A DNA stretch of 35,517 nucleotides. Source: Rhodospirillaceae bacterium. Lineage in GTDB: Bacteria; Pseudomonadota; Alphaproteobacteria; GCA-2721365. A program made the translations under genes and the position numbers. Shown in pieces: positions 16,462 through 24,077 of the stretch (positions are counted from its first letter, which is position 1; the number at the start of each line of letters is the position of its first letter). The stretch spans positions 8,230 to 43,746 of the forward strand of contig PBKC01000004.1 in the NCBI GenBank assembly GCA_002721365.1. The letters run 5' to 3'. The notes below the pieces were generated by a model. It was given only the letters and a program-made list of their open reading frames with translations, searched no databases and had not been told where the DNA came from.

Positions 16462-16593
16462 GCATCAAATAATAATAAGTTAGTTCTAAATTCTCGGGAT
16501 TATCCAATTATATGGATAATGAAGTCATGTATTTACCATAATTTAGGTCATTTTATTTCTATTCATGGGAATGTTAGATAGATTATTTGATGC
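16462..16593. repeat. 12-bp inverted repeats 108 nt apart
   Basis: GCATCAAATAAT (16462-16473) and its exact reverse complement ATTATTTGATGC (16582-16593) bracket 108 nt of AT-rich DNA. A perfect 8-bp hairpin ATTATCCA/TGGATAAT (16499-16506 with 16513-16520) lies between them. Confidence 0.55.
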
Positions 16594-16632
16594 AAAATAT
16601 AATATATATTGGGAATATGATTTATTATCATG

Positions 16633-16649
16633 ATGGTTTTATAAACCAT
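16633..16649. promoter_or_regulatory. Palindrome just before the kinase start
   Basis: ATGGTTT-TAT-AAACCAT is a 7-bp perfect inverted repeat ending about 20 nt before the ATG at 16670. It could be an operator or a hairpin affecting translation. Confidence 0.4.
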
Positions 16650-16669
16650 ATATGTAAGTGGTGAAGAAT

Positions 16670-18217
16670 ATGGGTGAGGGAAATAATTTTTTGGGAGACA
16701 AGATATCTGAGGCAACGGCCCTTAGGATTATAGAAACGATAGATGATGCGGTTATAACGATAGACCGTGGCGGAATTATTAAATTATTCAACGAATCGGC
16801 GAGACATATATTCGGATATGACGCATCGGAAGTGATCGGTCGGTCGGTGAATATTTTGATCCCGGAGCCATATCGAAGTGCGCATGATGGATATATAGAA
16901 AGGTATATGGCAAGTAGGGAGCCGCACGTCATCGGAATTGGTGCGCGCGATCTCGAAGGGGTTCGAAAGGACGGAAGCCGATTCCCGATGGATCTCGCGG
17001 TCAGCGAGTTCACGATGGCAGGCGAATCCCTCTTTGTTGGTGTGGTTCGCGATATCACGCGCCGCAAGCACACGGAGGCCCAGCTTCTACAGGCGCAGAA
17101 GCTTGAAGCCGTCGGTCAACTCACGGGGGGACTGGCGCACGATTTCAACAATTTGCTGACGGTCGTCATCGGCAATCTTCAACTGATGGGGCGGCGGGCG
17201 GGGAATGACGCGTGGATGAAGCAGCGCATAGACGCGGCCCAACATGCGGCGAGGCGCGGCGCAGAACTGACGCGTCAGCTTCTCGCATTGTCCCGGTCCC
17301 AGCCGTTGTCCGAGCAGGTGGTGGACGTCAATCAACTCGTCGGCGACATGCATTCGCTGCTCGAACGCACTCTGGGCGAGACGATCGAAGTCGGCATCCA
17401 GTTCGCACCGTCGCTGCACGCGACAAAGATCGATCCGGCCCTTTTGGAGAACGCCGTTCTCAATCTGGCGCTGAATGCCCGCGATGCGATGCCCGACGGC
17501 GGACGGCTCACGATCGAAACGGGCAATGCGGTCCTTGACGAGGCCTACGCGGCGCGGAACGCGGATGTGGCGCCTGGGCGGTACGTCATGCTCGCAATCT
17601 CCGATACCGGCACCGGCATTCCCGCTGAGATCATTGGTCGCATCTTCGAGCCGTTCTTCACGACGAAGGAGGTTGGAAAAGGAAGCGGCCTTGGTCTCAG
17701 CATGACGTACGGTTTCGTCAAGCAATCCGGGGGACATATGCAGGTCTACAGCGAACCGGATTTTGGTACGACGTTCCGGCTTTACTTCCCCGTCTCGGCA
17801 GAGATGACGGCGGAGGCGCGGCACGCAGTCACCGAACAGCCCCGGCCGCATGGAGACGAGACAATTCTCGTTGTCGAAGACGACGCCGAGGTGCGCGAAG
17901 TGACGGTCGCCATGATCGAAGCGCTGGGCTACCAAGTGCTGACGGCCGGTGACGGTCCGGCGGCGCTGGCGGTGATACGGGAACATCCAGAGATAGATCT
18001 GCTGTTCACCGATTTCGTGATGCCGAAAGGAATGACGGGAAAGCAACTCGCGGCGGAAGCGAAAACCCATCTGCCGAGCATGCGGGTTCTGTACACCTCG
18101 GGCTACACCCGCAATTCCATGACGCGGAAAGGTGGGCTCGAGGATCATGAGATCCTGTTGTCGAAGCCCTATGACGACGACACTTTGGCCACCAAGCTCA
18201 GGGAAGCTCTGGAATGA
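16670..18217 (+). CDS. PAS hybrid sensor histidine kinase with receiver domain
   Basis: This 515-residue protein has no membrane helix, so it is likely cytosolic. A PAS domain (about 15-130: TIDDAVITIDRGGIIKLFNE) is followed by a HisKA domain with phospho-acceptor His157 in GGLAHDFNNLLTVVIGN. The HATPase_c domain has N-box NLALNARDAMPDGG, G1 DTGTGI and G2 GKGSGLGLSM. A C-terminal receiver has phospho-acceptor Asp448 in LLFTDFVMPKG and the conserved Lys in LLSKPYD. The HDFNN form is typical of alphaproteobacterial hybrid kinases. ATG 16670 has GGTGAA just upstream; GTG 16658 is an alternative. The 5' end of the gene is AT-rich while the rest is GC-rich. It overlaps the REC-EAL gene by 4 nt. 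Confidence 0.92.
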   Translation: MGEGNNFLGDKISEATALRIIETIDDAVITIDRGGIIKLFNESARHIFGYDASEVIGRSVNILIPEPYRSAHDGYIERYMASREPHVIGIGARDLEGVRKDGSRFPMDLAVSEFTMAGESLFVGVVRDITRRKHTEAQLLQAQKLEAVGQLTGGLAHDFNNLLTVVIGNLQLMGRRAGNDAWMKQRIDAAQHAARRGAELTRQLLALSRSQPLSEQVVDVNQLVGDMHSLLERTLGETIEVGIQFAPSLHATKIDPALLENAVLNLALNARDAMPDGGRLTIETGNAVLDEAYAARNADVAPGRYVMLAISDTGTGIPAEIIGRIFEPFFTTKEVGKGSGLGLSMTYGFVKQSGGHMQVYSEPDFGTTFRLYFPVSAEMTAEARHAVTEQPRPHGDETILVVEDDAEVREVTVAMIEALGYQVLTAGDGPAALAVIREHPEIDLLFTDFVMPKGMTGKQLAAEAKTHLPSMRVLYTSGYTRNSMTRKGGLEDHEILLSKPYDDDTLATKLREALE

Positions 18218-19368
18218 CCGGCCAAGGAGGCCAATCTGGGCCGACATTGATGGTGGTGGACGATGAAGACGGCGTCCGCGATTTCATTGGCGAAGTCGCC
18301 CGCGGTGTCGGCTATCTCGTTTTGGAGGCGTCTCTCGCGTCCGGATTAAGGGAGCAATGCGCGGCCGGCACGGTCGAAGTCGTCATCCTCGATCTGAGGA
18401 TGCCGGGCATCGATGGGGTCGCGTTCCTTCGGGAACTCGCCGAGATCGGTTGCAGGGCACACGTTCTTCTGATCAGTGGAACCGACCGCCGCGTGCTGGG
18501 GACAGCGAAACGGCTCGGTGAACAGCACGGCCTGTCGATGCTGGGGGCGCTTCAGAAGCCGATAGATATCGAAGAGCTGGAACGCCTGCTGAAGTCGGTT
18601 TTCGTGAGGCCGAGAGCGGTTACGCCGGACGATCTGGCGGCTGGAATCGCCACCGGCGAGTTCGTCATCCATTACCAGCCGCAGATGGGGCTCTGCGAGT
18701 CCGGGACCCACCAGATCCGAAACCTGGAAGCGCTGGTGCGGTGGAACAGTGCGGCGCACGGCTTTCTCCCGCCCGATCAGTTCATCCCGATGGCTGAAGA
18801 CCATGGGTTGATTGGTGCTCTCACAGACGTCGTTCTCGAGAAGACACTGTTCGATCTATCGGTATGGCACCAGGGCGGCCATTCAGTAGGAGTCTCGATC
18901 AATCTTTCACCGGCTCTCCTCGGCGACCCCAGTCTTCCGGACCGCATCGATGCGCAATTGCGCATGCACCAGCTTCCCCCCCGACTGCTGACATTGGAGA
19001 TCACCGAGAGCGGCGTCATGGCGGATGTTGGCTTGGCCATGGAAGTGCTGACGCGCTTTCGCCTGCGAGGGCTTGGTCTGTCGCTCGACGACTTCGGGAC
19101 CGGTTACTCCTCGCTGGCTCAACTGCATCGTATGCCTTTCAGCGAGCTCAAGATCGACAAGTCCTTCGTAATGGGCGTCGGCTCCGATCCCGACGCCGCG
19201 AAGCTGGTCAGGATCATCACCCTGCTCGGTCACGAACTCGGGCTGGTGGTCTGTGCCGAAGGGATCGAGACTCCGGAATCCCTGGACTATCTTCGCGAAG
19301 TCAGGTGCGACCTCGCTCAGGGGTTTCTGCTGGGGCGGCCGGTGCCCCTGGACCAACTGCCCATTTGA
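18214..19368 (+). CDS. Response regulator with EAL cyclic-di-GMP phosphodiesterase domain
   Basis: This 384-residue protein has a receiver domain (about 10-125) with acidic pocket VVDDED and phospho-acceptor Asp60 in VILDLRMPG. An EAL domain (about 135-380) hydrolyses cyclic-di-GMP. Catalytic motifs look intact: EALVRW, NLSPALL, LEITESG, DDFGTGYSS, KIDKSFV, AEGIET and QGFLLGRP. It is therefore probably active. ATGA overlap with the kinase gene makes them a cognate pair. The pathway would lower cyclic-di-GMP on a cue sensed by the PAS kinase, usually promoting motility or dispersal over attachment. Confidence 0.93.
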   Translation: MTGQGGQSGPTLMVVDDEDGVRDFIGEVARGVGYLVLEASLASGLREQCAAGTVEVVILDLRMPGIDGVAFLRELAEIGCRAHVLLISGTDRRVLGTAKRLGEQHGLSMLGALQKPIDIEELERLLKSVFVRPRAVTPDDLAAGIATGEFVIHYQPQMGLCESGTHQIRNLEALVRWNSAAHGFLPPDQFIPMAEDHGLIGALTDVVLEKTLFDLSVWHQGGHSVGVSINLSPALLGDPSLPDRIDAQLRMHQLPPRLLTLEITESGVMADVGLAMEVLTRFRLRGLGLSLDDFGTGYSSLAQLHRMPFSELKIDKSFVMGVGSDPDAAKLVRIITLLGHELGLVVCAEGIETPESLDYLREVRCDLAQGFLLGRPVPLDQLPI

Positions 19369-19503
19369 CCCTCGGGGCCCGCTGCAGGGCGTCCGGCTTG
19401 CTGGTTTCGCGGCTGCGTTAGACGGTTTGCCGCCGCCGCAGCGGCGTCTGCGCGCGTCCGGGCGCCCGCCATTCCTCCTTCCATTGCATCGCAAAAGAAA
19501 AGC

Positions 19504-19534
19504 GATCCGCAGTATTGCATGAATGCAGCGGATC
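19504..19534. promoter_or_regulatory. Compound inverted repeat upstream of the dehydrogenase
   Basis: GATCCGC (19504-19510) pairs with GCGGATC (19528-19534), and inside it TGCAT and ATGCA (around 19516-19527) form a second palindrome. No T-run follows, so an operator is more likely than a terminator. Confidence 0.4.
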
Positions 19535-19677
19535 ACGAATCTAGGTCGGTCGTTTGAGCGGTCGACTATTGTGCATGTGCGTCAATAATTGCCGCGTTGC
19601 AGCAAATCGGTGGATAAAATCGTGATCGAGACTCGTATCAACCTTGAAAACGCAGGATTTCCTCTATCCCTATTCTC

Positions 19678-19706
19678 TTGACAGGTTGTGGAGCGCAATA
19701 CAGAGT
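19678..19706 (+). promoter_or_regulatory. Candidate promoter for the PQQ dehydrogenase
   Basis: A consensus -35 TTGACA at 19678-19683 lies 105 nt before the start codon. The -10 is weak (CAGAGT at 17-nt spacing, or TACAGA at 15). Confidence 0.3.
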
Positions 19707-19788
19707 GCCTGGGCTGGCTGTAGGGATTCAAAGCATCCTGGCCTGCCAAAGATCTGATTTTCATCAGGAGTCGAAAGGGAGCGCTCAC

Positions 19789-21585
19789 ATGAAGGAGTGG
19801 AGGGGTAAGCGGCCATCGCGGTCGTTCGAGCGGACCATGATGGCAACCGCTGCGTTTACGATCGCCGGGGCCTTCGCCGCGCCGGCTGCAATGGCGGACA
19901 TGTCCGAAAGTGCGATCCAGAACTGCGCCGATCAGAACTGGTGCGCCTATCACCGCACCGTGGACAAGGCTTGGCGTCACAGCCCGCTCAAGCAGATCAA
20001 CAAGAGCAACGTCACCGATCTGCGCCCGGCGTGGATGTTCCAGCCCGGTGAGGTTCGTCAGGGCTTCCAGACCACCCCGCTGGTGGTGGACGGCGCCATG
20101 TACGTGTCGTCGAACCCGTCGACCATCTGGAAGCTCGACGCCAAGACCGGCGAGCGCATCTGGGCCTATGTTCCGGATATGAACGAGGCGGTGGTCTCGC
20201 GGACGTTCTTCCCGCATTCGCGCGGTTTCGCCGTCGGTGGCGGACGTGTCTACCAGGGCCTGGCGGACGGCCGCGTCGTCGCGATCAGCGACGAGGACGG
20301 CTCGGTGGTCTGGGACAAGCAGCTCGTCGATTCCGCCAAGGACACCGCCGGCTTCAGCGGCGGCGGCACCTATGTCAGCGAGGACCTGTTCGTCATCGGC
20401 CAGAACGGCGGCGAATATCCCGTCGAAGGCCGCATCTTCGGCCTGGACTCCAAGACCGGCGAGGTCAAGTGGACCTTCTACACCACCGGTCGCGGTGACG
20501 AGAAGGCGCTGGCCACCTGGGGTGGCGATTCGTGGAAGTACGGCGGTGGCGGCTCCTGGCAGCCGGGCACGGTCGACTACGCGAACAACCAGATCCTCAT
20601 CGGTACCGGCAACCCGAACCCCGACTATGACTATTGCGGTTCGGACTGCATGGACCCGAACGCCGACGGTCATCGTCCGGGCGCCAACCTCTATACGTCG
20701 TCGACGGTCGCCCTCGACCTCGATACCGGTAAGCTGAACTGGTACTTCCAGGAAGCGCCGAGCGATCCTTACGACTATGACGCCTCGCCGGGCGAGTACG
20801 TCATGATCAAGGACGAGAATGGTCGCGACCTGGTTCTGCATCCGGGCAAGAACGGCTTCAACCACGTTCATGACCGTCAGTCCGGCCAGCCGGTCAACGT
20901 CTATCCGGACATGAAGAACTACAACTGGACCACCGGCTTCAACCTGGAGACCGGCCAGTGGGAGAACATGCTGTGGCCGCAGGCCGGCGAGAAGACCCTC
21001 GTCTGCCCGGCGATCGACGGTGGTCATAGCTGGAACGCCGGCACCTACGATCCGGGCACCGGCCTGTTCTACCGCGTCGCCAACGAGTGGTGCATGTATC
21101 TGACGGTCGGCCCGAAGGGCGGCGGCGCCAACACGGCCGGTACCGAAGAGCGGACCACCGAGCCCTTCGCCCAGGCGTTCTTCAACGCCGAGTTCGAGGG
21201 CACGAACCCGCCGAACGACAGCACCCATGGCCGTCTGACCGCGCGTAATCCGGTCACCGGCGAGCTCAAGTGGGAGAAGCGTTACGACATCATCCCGCAC
21301 TCGGCGTTGATGTCGACCGGTGGCGGCCTGCTGTTCATCGGCACCTATGACGGCTTCCTGGAAGCCCTCGACGCCGAGACCGGCGAGACGCTGTGGCGCT
21401 TCAATGTCGGTTCCGGCATGAACGGTGGCATCATCTCCTACGCCGTCGACGGCAAGCAGTACGTCGCTGCGGTGACCGGTCACGGCTCGCATGTCGGCCG
21501 CGCCCTCGCCGGGCACTACTTCAAGGACAAGCTCGTCAACTACAACGAGAGCGCCGCTCTTGTTGCCTTCGAGCTGCCCAACTAA
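19789..21585 (+). CDS. PQQ-dependent methanol/ethanol-type dehydrogenase, XoxF-like
   Basis: This 598-residue periplasmic quinoprotein is an eight-bladed propeller with W-motif repeats (such as KLDAKTGERIWAY and ALDAETGETLWRF). It oxidises an alcohol and passes electrons to cytochrome c. A long signal peptide ends near residue 37 (AAPAAMA). Candidate metal ligands are Glu209 (NGGEY) and Asn275 (GTGNPNP). The catalytic Asp329 is followed two residues later by Asp331 (DPYDYD), which marks lanthanide-type enzymes; MxaF has Ala there. The vicinal Cys-Cys of classical enzymes, expected near residues 139-140 before RGFA, is absent. Cysteines 283 and 287 sit in a short insert instead. ATG 19789 has AAGGGAG about 8 nt upstream. 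The true substrate is unproven. Confidence 0.9.
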   Translation: MKEWRGKRPSRSFERTMMATAAFTIAGAFAAPAAMADMSESAIQNCADQNWCAYHRTVDKAWRHSPLKQINKSNVTDLRPAWMFQPGEVRQGFQTTPLVVDGAMYVSSNPSTIWKLDAKTGERIWAYVPDMNEAVVSRTFFPHSRGFAVGGGRVYQGLADGRVVAISDEDGSVVWDKQLVDSAKDTAGFSGGGTYVSEDLFVIGQNGGEYPVEGRIFGLDSKTGEVKWTFYTTGRGDEKALATWGGDSWKYGGGGSWQPGTVDYANNQILIGTGNPNPDYDYCGSDCMDPNADGHRPGANLYTSSTVALDLDTGKLNWYFQEAPSDPYDYDASPGEYVMIKDENGRDLVLHPGKNGFNHVHDRQSGQPVNVYPDMKNYNWTTGFNLETGQWENMLWPQAGEKTLVCPAIDGGHSWNAGTYDPGTGLFYRVANEWCMYLTVGPKGGGANTAGTEERTTEPFAQAFFNAEFEGTNPPNDSTHGRLTARNPVTGELKWEKRYDIIPHSALMSTGGGLLFIGTYDGFLEALDAETGETLWRFNVGSGMNGGIISYAVDGKQYVAAVTGHGSHVGRALAGHYFKDKLVNYNESAALVAFELPN

Positions 21586-21602
21586 GTCCTAGGCAAGTGT
21601 GG

Positions 21603-21648
21603 GAGTGGGGCAAGAGTCGTTTCGGCTCTTGCTCCACTCCTATTTTTC
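21603..21648 (+). terminator. Intrinsic terminator between dehydrogenase and cytochrome genes
   Basis: A 14-bp stem with one G-T pair (21603-21616 with 21626-21639) and a 9-nt loop is followed by CTATTTTTCTTTG. It should end or attenuate dehydrogenase transcription before the cytochrome. Confidence 0.85.
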
Positions 21649-21699
21649 TTTGTTTTCCCTTGTTCTCGTCAGAGAACGAATAGAGACAGGAGTTCGAGC

Positions 21700-22134
21700 G
21701 TGAAGTTCAGCCCGCTGGTGCGAGGGGGAGTGTTGTCGATCGTTGCCGCCATGGCCCTGGGCCTTCTGGTGACGAGTGGCGCGCCTGATGTCCAAGCCGC
21801 GCCTCAGCCTTTCCCTGATACCAATCCGCGGTCCGGCGACCCGAAGGCGATCGAGGAGGGTGAGGCGCTCTTCTTTAAGTGGTGCTCGTCCTGCCACGGC
21901 CACAAGGCTGACGGCGAGACCCGCTTCGGCAAGTACGGCGCCAATCTAAAGATATTCTGGCGGGGCTACTGCGACTTCGTGGTGATCGTCCTCAACGGGC
22001 GAACCAAGCTCGGCATGCCGCCGTGGGGTGGCGTCCTGACCGAAGAGGAAATCTCCAAGGTCGGGGCATATCTGGAAACCCTTGCCACGCCGGACGCGCG
22101 ATGGAAGGGCAAATGTTCGCCGAATCTGCTGTAA
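21700..22134 (+). CDS. Four-cysteine c-type cytochrome, methanol-metabolism type (XoxG-like)
   Basis: This 144-residue periplasmic cytochrome has a signal peptide to about residue 33 (VQA). The heme-binding motif is CSSCH (62-66), and the likely axial Met is Met106 in KLGMPPWGG. Two further cysteines (91 and 139) give four in all, a pattern I recall for the c-type cytochromes annotated as methanol-metabolism related. It would accept electrons from the dehydrogenase directly upstream. The start is GTG 21700 with AGGAG 8 nt upstream. A strong terminator separates it from the dehydrogenase, so it may have its own promoter or depend on read-through. Confidence 0.9.
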   Translation: MKFSPLVRGGVLSIVAAMALGLLVTSGAPDVQAAPQPFPDTNPRSGDPKAIEEGEALFFKWCSSCHGHKADGETRFGKYGANLKIFWRGYCDFVVIVLNGRTKLGMPPWGGVLTEEEISKVGAYLETLATPDARWKGKCSPNLL

Positions 22135-22198
22135 CCGGGACCGAACTGGCTCGGTTGCATCGGCTCTTGAACAAGAACGATGCCTGGAGTGACGAAGA

Positions 22199-22597
22199 AT
22201 GATTCGAATTGGCCTGACGGCTCTTGCGGGTGTGCTTGTTGCGACGGCGGCTGTCGCCGCCCAGGACAACGAAGACGACTTCAAGACGTTCGCGCACGAA
22301 TCCCTGCTTTGTGACGGCCCGGCCGCCTATGACGAAGCCTTGGCGAAGGATCAGGCGAGTCCTGGTTCCGACATCAGCGTCCTTGATTCGGGGGCGCGCT
22401 GCATGTGGGTCAACGGCGAGCAGATCGAGGATATCGAGGCTCCGTGGGTCCTTGTCCTCGAGAAGCAGGGCGACAAGGTGAAGGTGCAGTACGTCGTCGA
22501 GAACTACACGAAGTACAGCGACATCCATAACAAGGTCGAGCTCGTCCGCTATACCGGATGGACGGCGGAGTCGAACCTCGAGCACGTCATTCACTGA
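22199..22597 (+). CDS. Secreted protein of unknown function, dehydrogenase cluster
   Basis: This 132-residue protein has a short signal peptide (VLVATAAVAAQ, cleavage near residue 21). The acidic mature part has two cysteines (LLCDG and ARCMW) that may pair. It shows a beta-rich pattern (PWVLVLEKQGDKVKVQYVV, KVELVRYTGW) and no heme motif. I do not recognise the family. Its place 64 nt after the cytochrome suggests an electron-transfer or maturation partner, but that is inference. Confidence 0.75.
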   Translation: MIRIGLTALAGVLVATAAVAAQDNEDDFKTFAHESLLCDGPAAYDEALAKDQASPGSDISVLDSGARCMWVNGEQIEDIEAPWVLVLEKQGDKVKVQYVVENYTKYSDIHNKVELVRYTGWTAESNLEHVIH

Positions 22598-22646
22598 CGC
22601 ATCGCCGCCCGTCTCGAGACGCAGCGGGCGGCGTTTTGGTGGCCGG

Positions 22647-23078
22647 ATGAAAAGGCACCATAGTTGTTCGGTCCTGCTGGCGACGGCGGCCGTCGCGGTT
22701 TCGATCACGGCGGCCGGCTCCGGTGTGGCGGCCGAGAGTTCGGGGATGCTCCGAGGGACCATCGAACTTGCCGTCGGGGCCTCGCTGGCGGCCGGCGATC
22801 GGCTGGTCGTCAGGATCTATCATCCCGGTGCGGATGGGCTGGAACTCGATCCGAAATACTGGATTTTCGACGAGCCTGCCCTCCCTATGCCGGTCGCTCT
22901 CGCTCCGACCGCCGAAATGAGCGGAAACGCCCGCTGGGGTGACTATGTCGTCGAGGCCTTCTCCGACCGTGACGGGGACGTCCTCAGCCTGGTGCCCGGC
23001 GAACTGTGGGCGGGGACCGACGGACCTTTGCCGCTCGGCGCATCGGATTTCGTTCTGGAATTGGCGCCGCGCCCCTGA
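22647..23078 (+). CDS. Secreted protein of unknown function, dehydrogenase cluster
   Basis: This 143-residue protein has a signal peptide (hydrophobic LLATAAVAVSITAAG, cleavage near VAA, residue ~29). The mature domain resembles a small beta sandwich (GTIELAVGASLAAGDRLVVR, NARWGDYVVEAFSDRDGD). Apart from one in the signal region it has no cysteines. It lacks a recognisable catalytic motif. It is the last plus-strand gene of the dehydrogenase cluster, convergent with the MoxR operon 87 nt away. Confidence 0.7.
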   Translation: MKRHHSCSVLLATAAVAVSITAAGSGVAAESSGMLRGTIELAVGASLAAGDRLVVRIYHPGADGLELDPKYWIFDEPALPMPVALAPTAEMSGNARWGDYVVEAFSDRDGDVLSLVPGELWAGTDGPLPLGASDFVLELAPRP

Positions 23079-23124
23079 CCGGGGAGCGATGCCGAGGTTC
23101 ACGGATGTCAGCCTACGATTGCCC

Positions 23125-23145
23125 GCCACCTCGTTCCGAGGCGGC
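23125..23145. terminator. Weak hairpin between convergent operons
   Basis: GCCACCTCG (23125-23133) and CGAGGCGGC (23137-23145) pair with one mismatch around a 3-nt loop, with no T-run. It lies midway between the stops of the dehydrogenase cluster and the MoxR operon. Confidence 0.3.
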
Positions 23146-23165
23146 ACGATCGTTGCTGCCGGCCG

Positions 23166-24077
23166 CTACCACTCCTTCTCGACAGCGGCGTTCCTGATCC
23201 GCGAGCGGCGCCATTCCAGGCGCTGATCCTGCGCCGCCTGATTGCGGTCGCGGATGAGCTCGATCATCTCCTCCGCCGCTTCCGGCGTCATCGCCTGCGG
23301 CATCGACGCTTCGCTCGACTGGGCGCCGCTCTGGGCGGTCGGGCTCGAGTCCCCACCGGCCTGCCCTTCGCCACCCTCGTCCTGATTCTCGGCCTCGGGG
23401 TCGTCGTCGGGTGGCGTGGTCTTCTTGCCGTCCATTTCTTCGTCGAAGGCCTGCCCTTCGTTGGGCGAGGATTTCTGGTCGCGGACGCCGGCGTTGTCCT
23501 GCTTCTCGACCCGCTGTTTCTCCAGCTCGGTCAGCATCTTGTGGGCGAGTTCGAGGTTGTATCGGGCGTCGGGCTGGTCCGGGGCGATCGCCAGGCTGTC
23601 GCGCAGATGGCCGATCGCCGCCTTGATCGGCGTTACCGCGTCGCCCATCGTCTGCATGCTGTTCAGCGCCTGCTGGTAAAGCGCTGTCGCGAGGTTGTAG
23701 TGCGCCCGCGCTTCCAGGGCCAGGTCTTGGGTCTGGAGAGCATGTGTGTAGTGCTCGACCGCTGCCGAGAAATCGTAATGGCTGAACACGGCATTGCCGA
23801 GGTCATAGCGGATCTCCGGCGTTTCCGGCAGCAACTCGTCCGCCGCCAGGTACCGTCGTTCCGCCTCGAGATAGTCACCTTCGGCGAAAAGGGCATTGCC
23901 TTCGGCGACCGCGGTGCGGGCTGCCTCGGCGGCGGCGCGGTCGACGTCCTCGGCCTCGCCCCTTGCTGCGGGCCAGGCGAGCAGGGCCAGTGCCGCAACC
24001 GAAGCGCCGATTGCCGGAAGCATCGAGATCCGGCGGAGACGGGAGCGCTGGGTGCAGATGTCAGGACGTCGTGCCAT
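23166..24077 (-). CDS. TPR-repeat protein of the MoxR/vWA operon (BatC-like)
   Basis: This 303-residue protein has an N-terminal hydrophobic anchor or signal (about 20-40). About three TPR-like helical repeats follow (EGNALFAEGDYLEAERRYLAA, YNLATALYQQAL, DARYNLELAH). A long acidic, Gln/Ser-rich low-complexity tail comes next, then a charged C-terminal helix. ATG 24077 is chosen because GGAGG lies 6 nt upstream; the TTG at 24083 is less likely. The start overlaps the preceding vWA gene. BatC-type proteins scaffold the membrane vWA complex in the periplasm. Confidence 0.85.
   Translation of the reverse strand: MARRPDICTQRSRLRRISMLPAIGASVAALALLAWPAARGEAEDVDRAAAEAARTAVAEGNALFAEGDYLEAERRYLAADELLPETPEIRYDLGNAVFSHYDFSAAVEHYTHALQTQDLALEARAHYNLATALYQQALNSMQTMGDAVTPIKAAIGHLRDSLAIAPDQPDARYNLELAHKMLTELEKQRVEKQDNAGVRDQKSSPNEGQAFDEEMDGKKTTPPDDDPEAENQDEGGEGQAGGDSSPTAQSGAQSSEASMPQAMTPEAAEEMIELIRDRNQAAQDQRLEWRRSRIRNAAVEKEW

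Larger units (their letters stand above)
16127..16669. other. AT-rich intergenic island
   Basis: This 540-nt non-coding stretch turns sharply AT-rich from about 16370. The bias continues into the first ~250 nt of the kinase gene, unlike everything else in the window. It holds a 12-bp inverted repeat pair and two hairpins. No convincing gene is seen on either strand. Confidence 0.6.
19369..19788. other. Intergenic region upstream of the PQQ dehydrogenase
   Basis: 420 nt without a gene. The first half is GC-rich with small self-complementary blocks. The middle carries the compound inverted repeat at 19504-19534. The second half is less GC-rich and contains TTGACA at 19678 and the dehydrogenase leader. 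Confidence 0.5.

Noticed and set aside
19582..21516. 644-codon minus-strand open frame opposite the PQQ dehydrogenase
   Set aside because: It mirrors the dehydrogenase codons in antisense, is rich in Arg, Gly, Ala, Val and Asp with no domain, and has no ribosome site. Long antisense frames are common in GC-rich DNA.
21700..22134. MxaJ/XoxJ or MxaI homologue in the dehydrogenase cluster
   Set aside because: The genes after the dehydrogenase are a heme protein and two small unknown secreted proteins. None has the length or pattern of the periplasmic-binding MxaJ, or of the Lys-rich MxaI small subunit.
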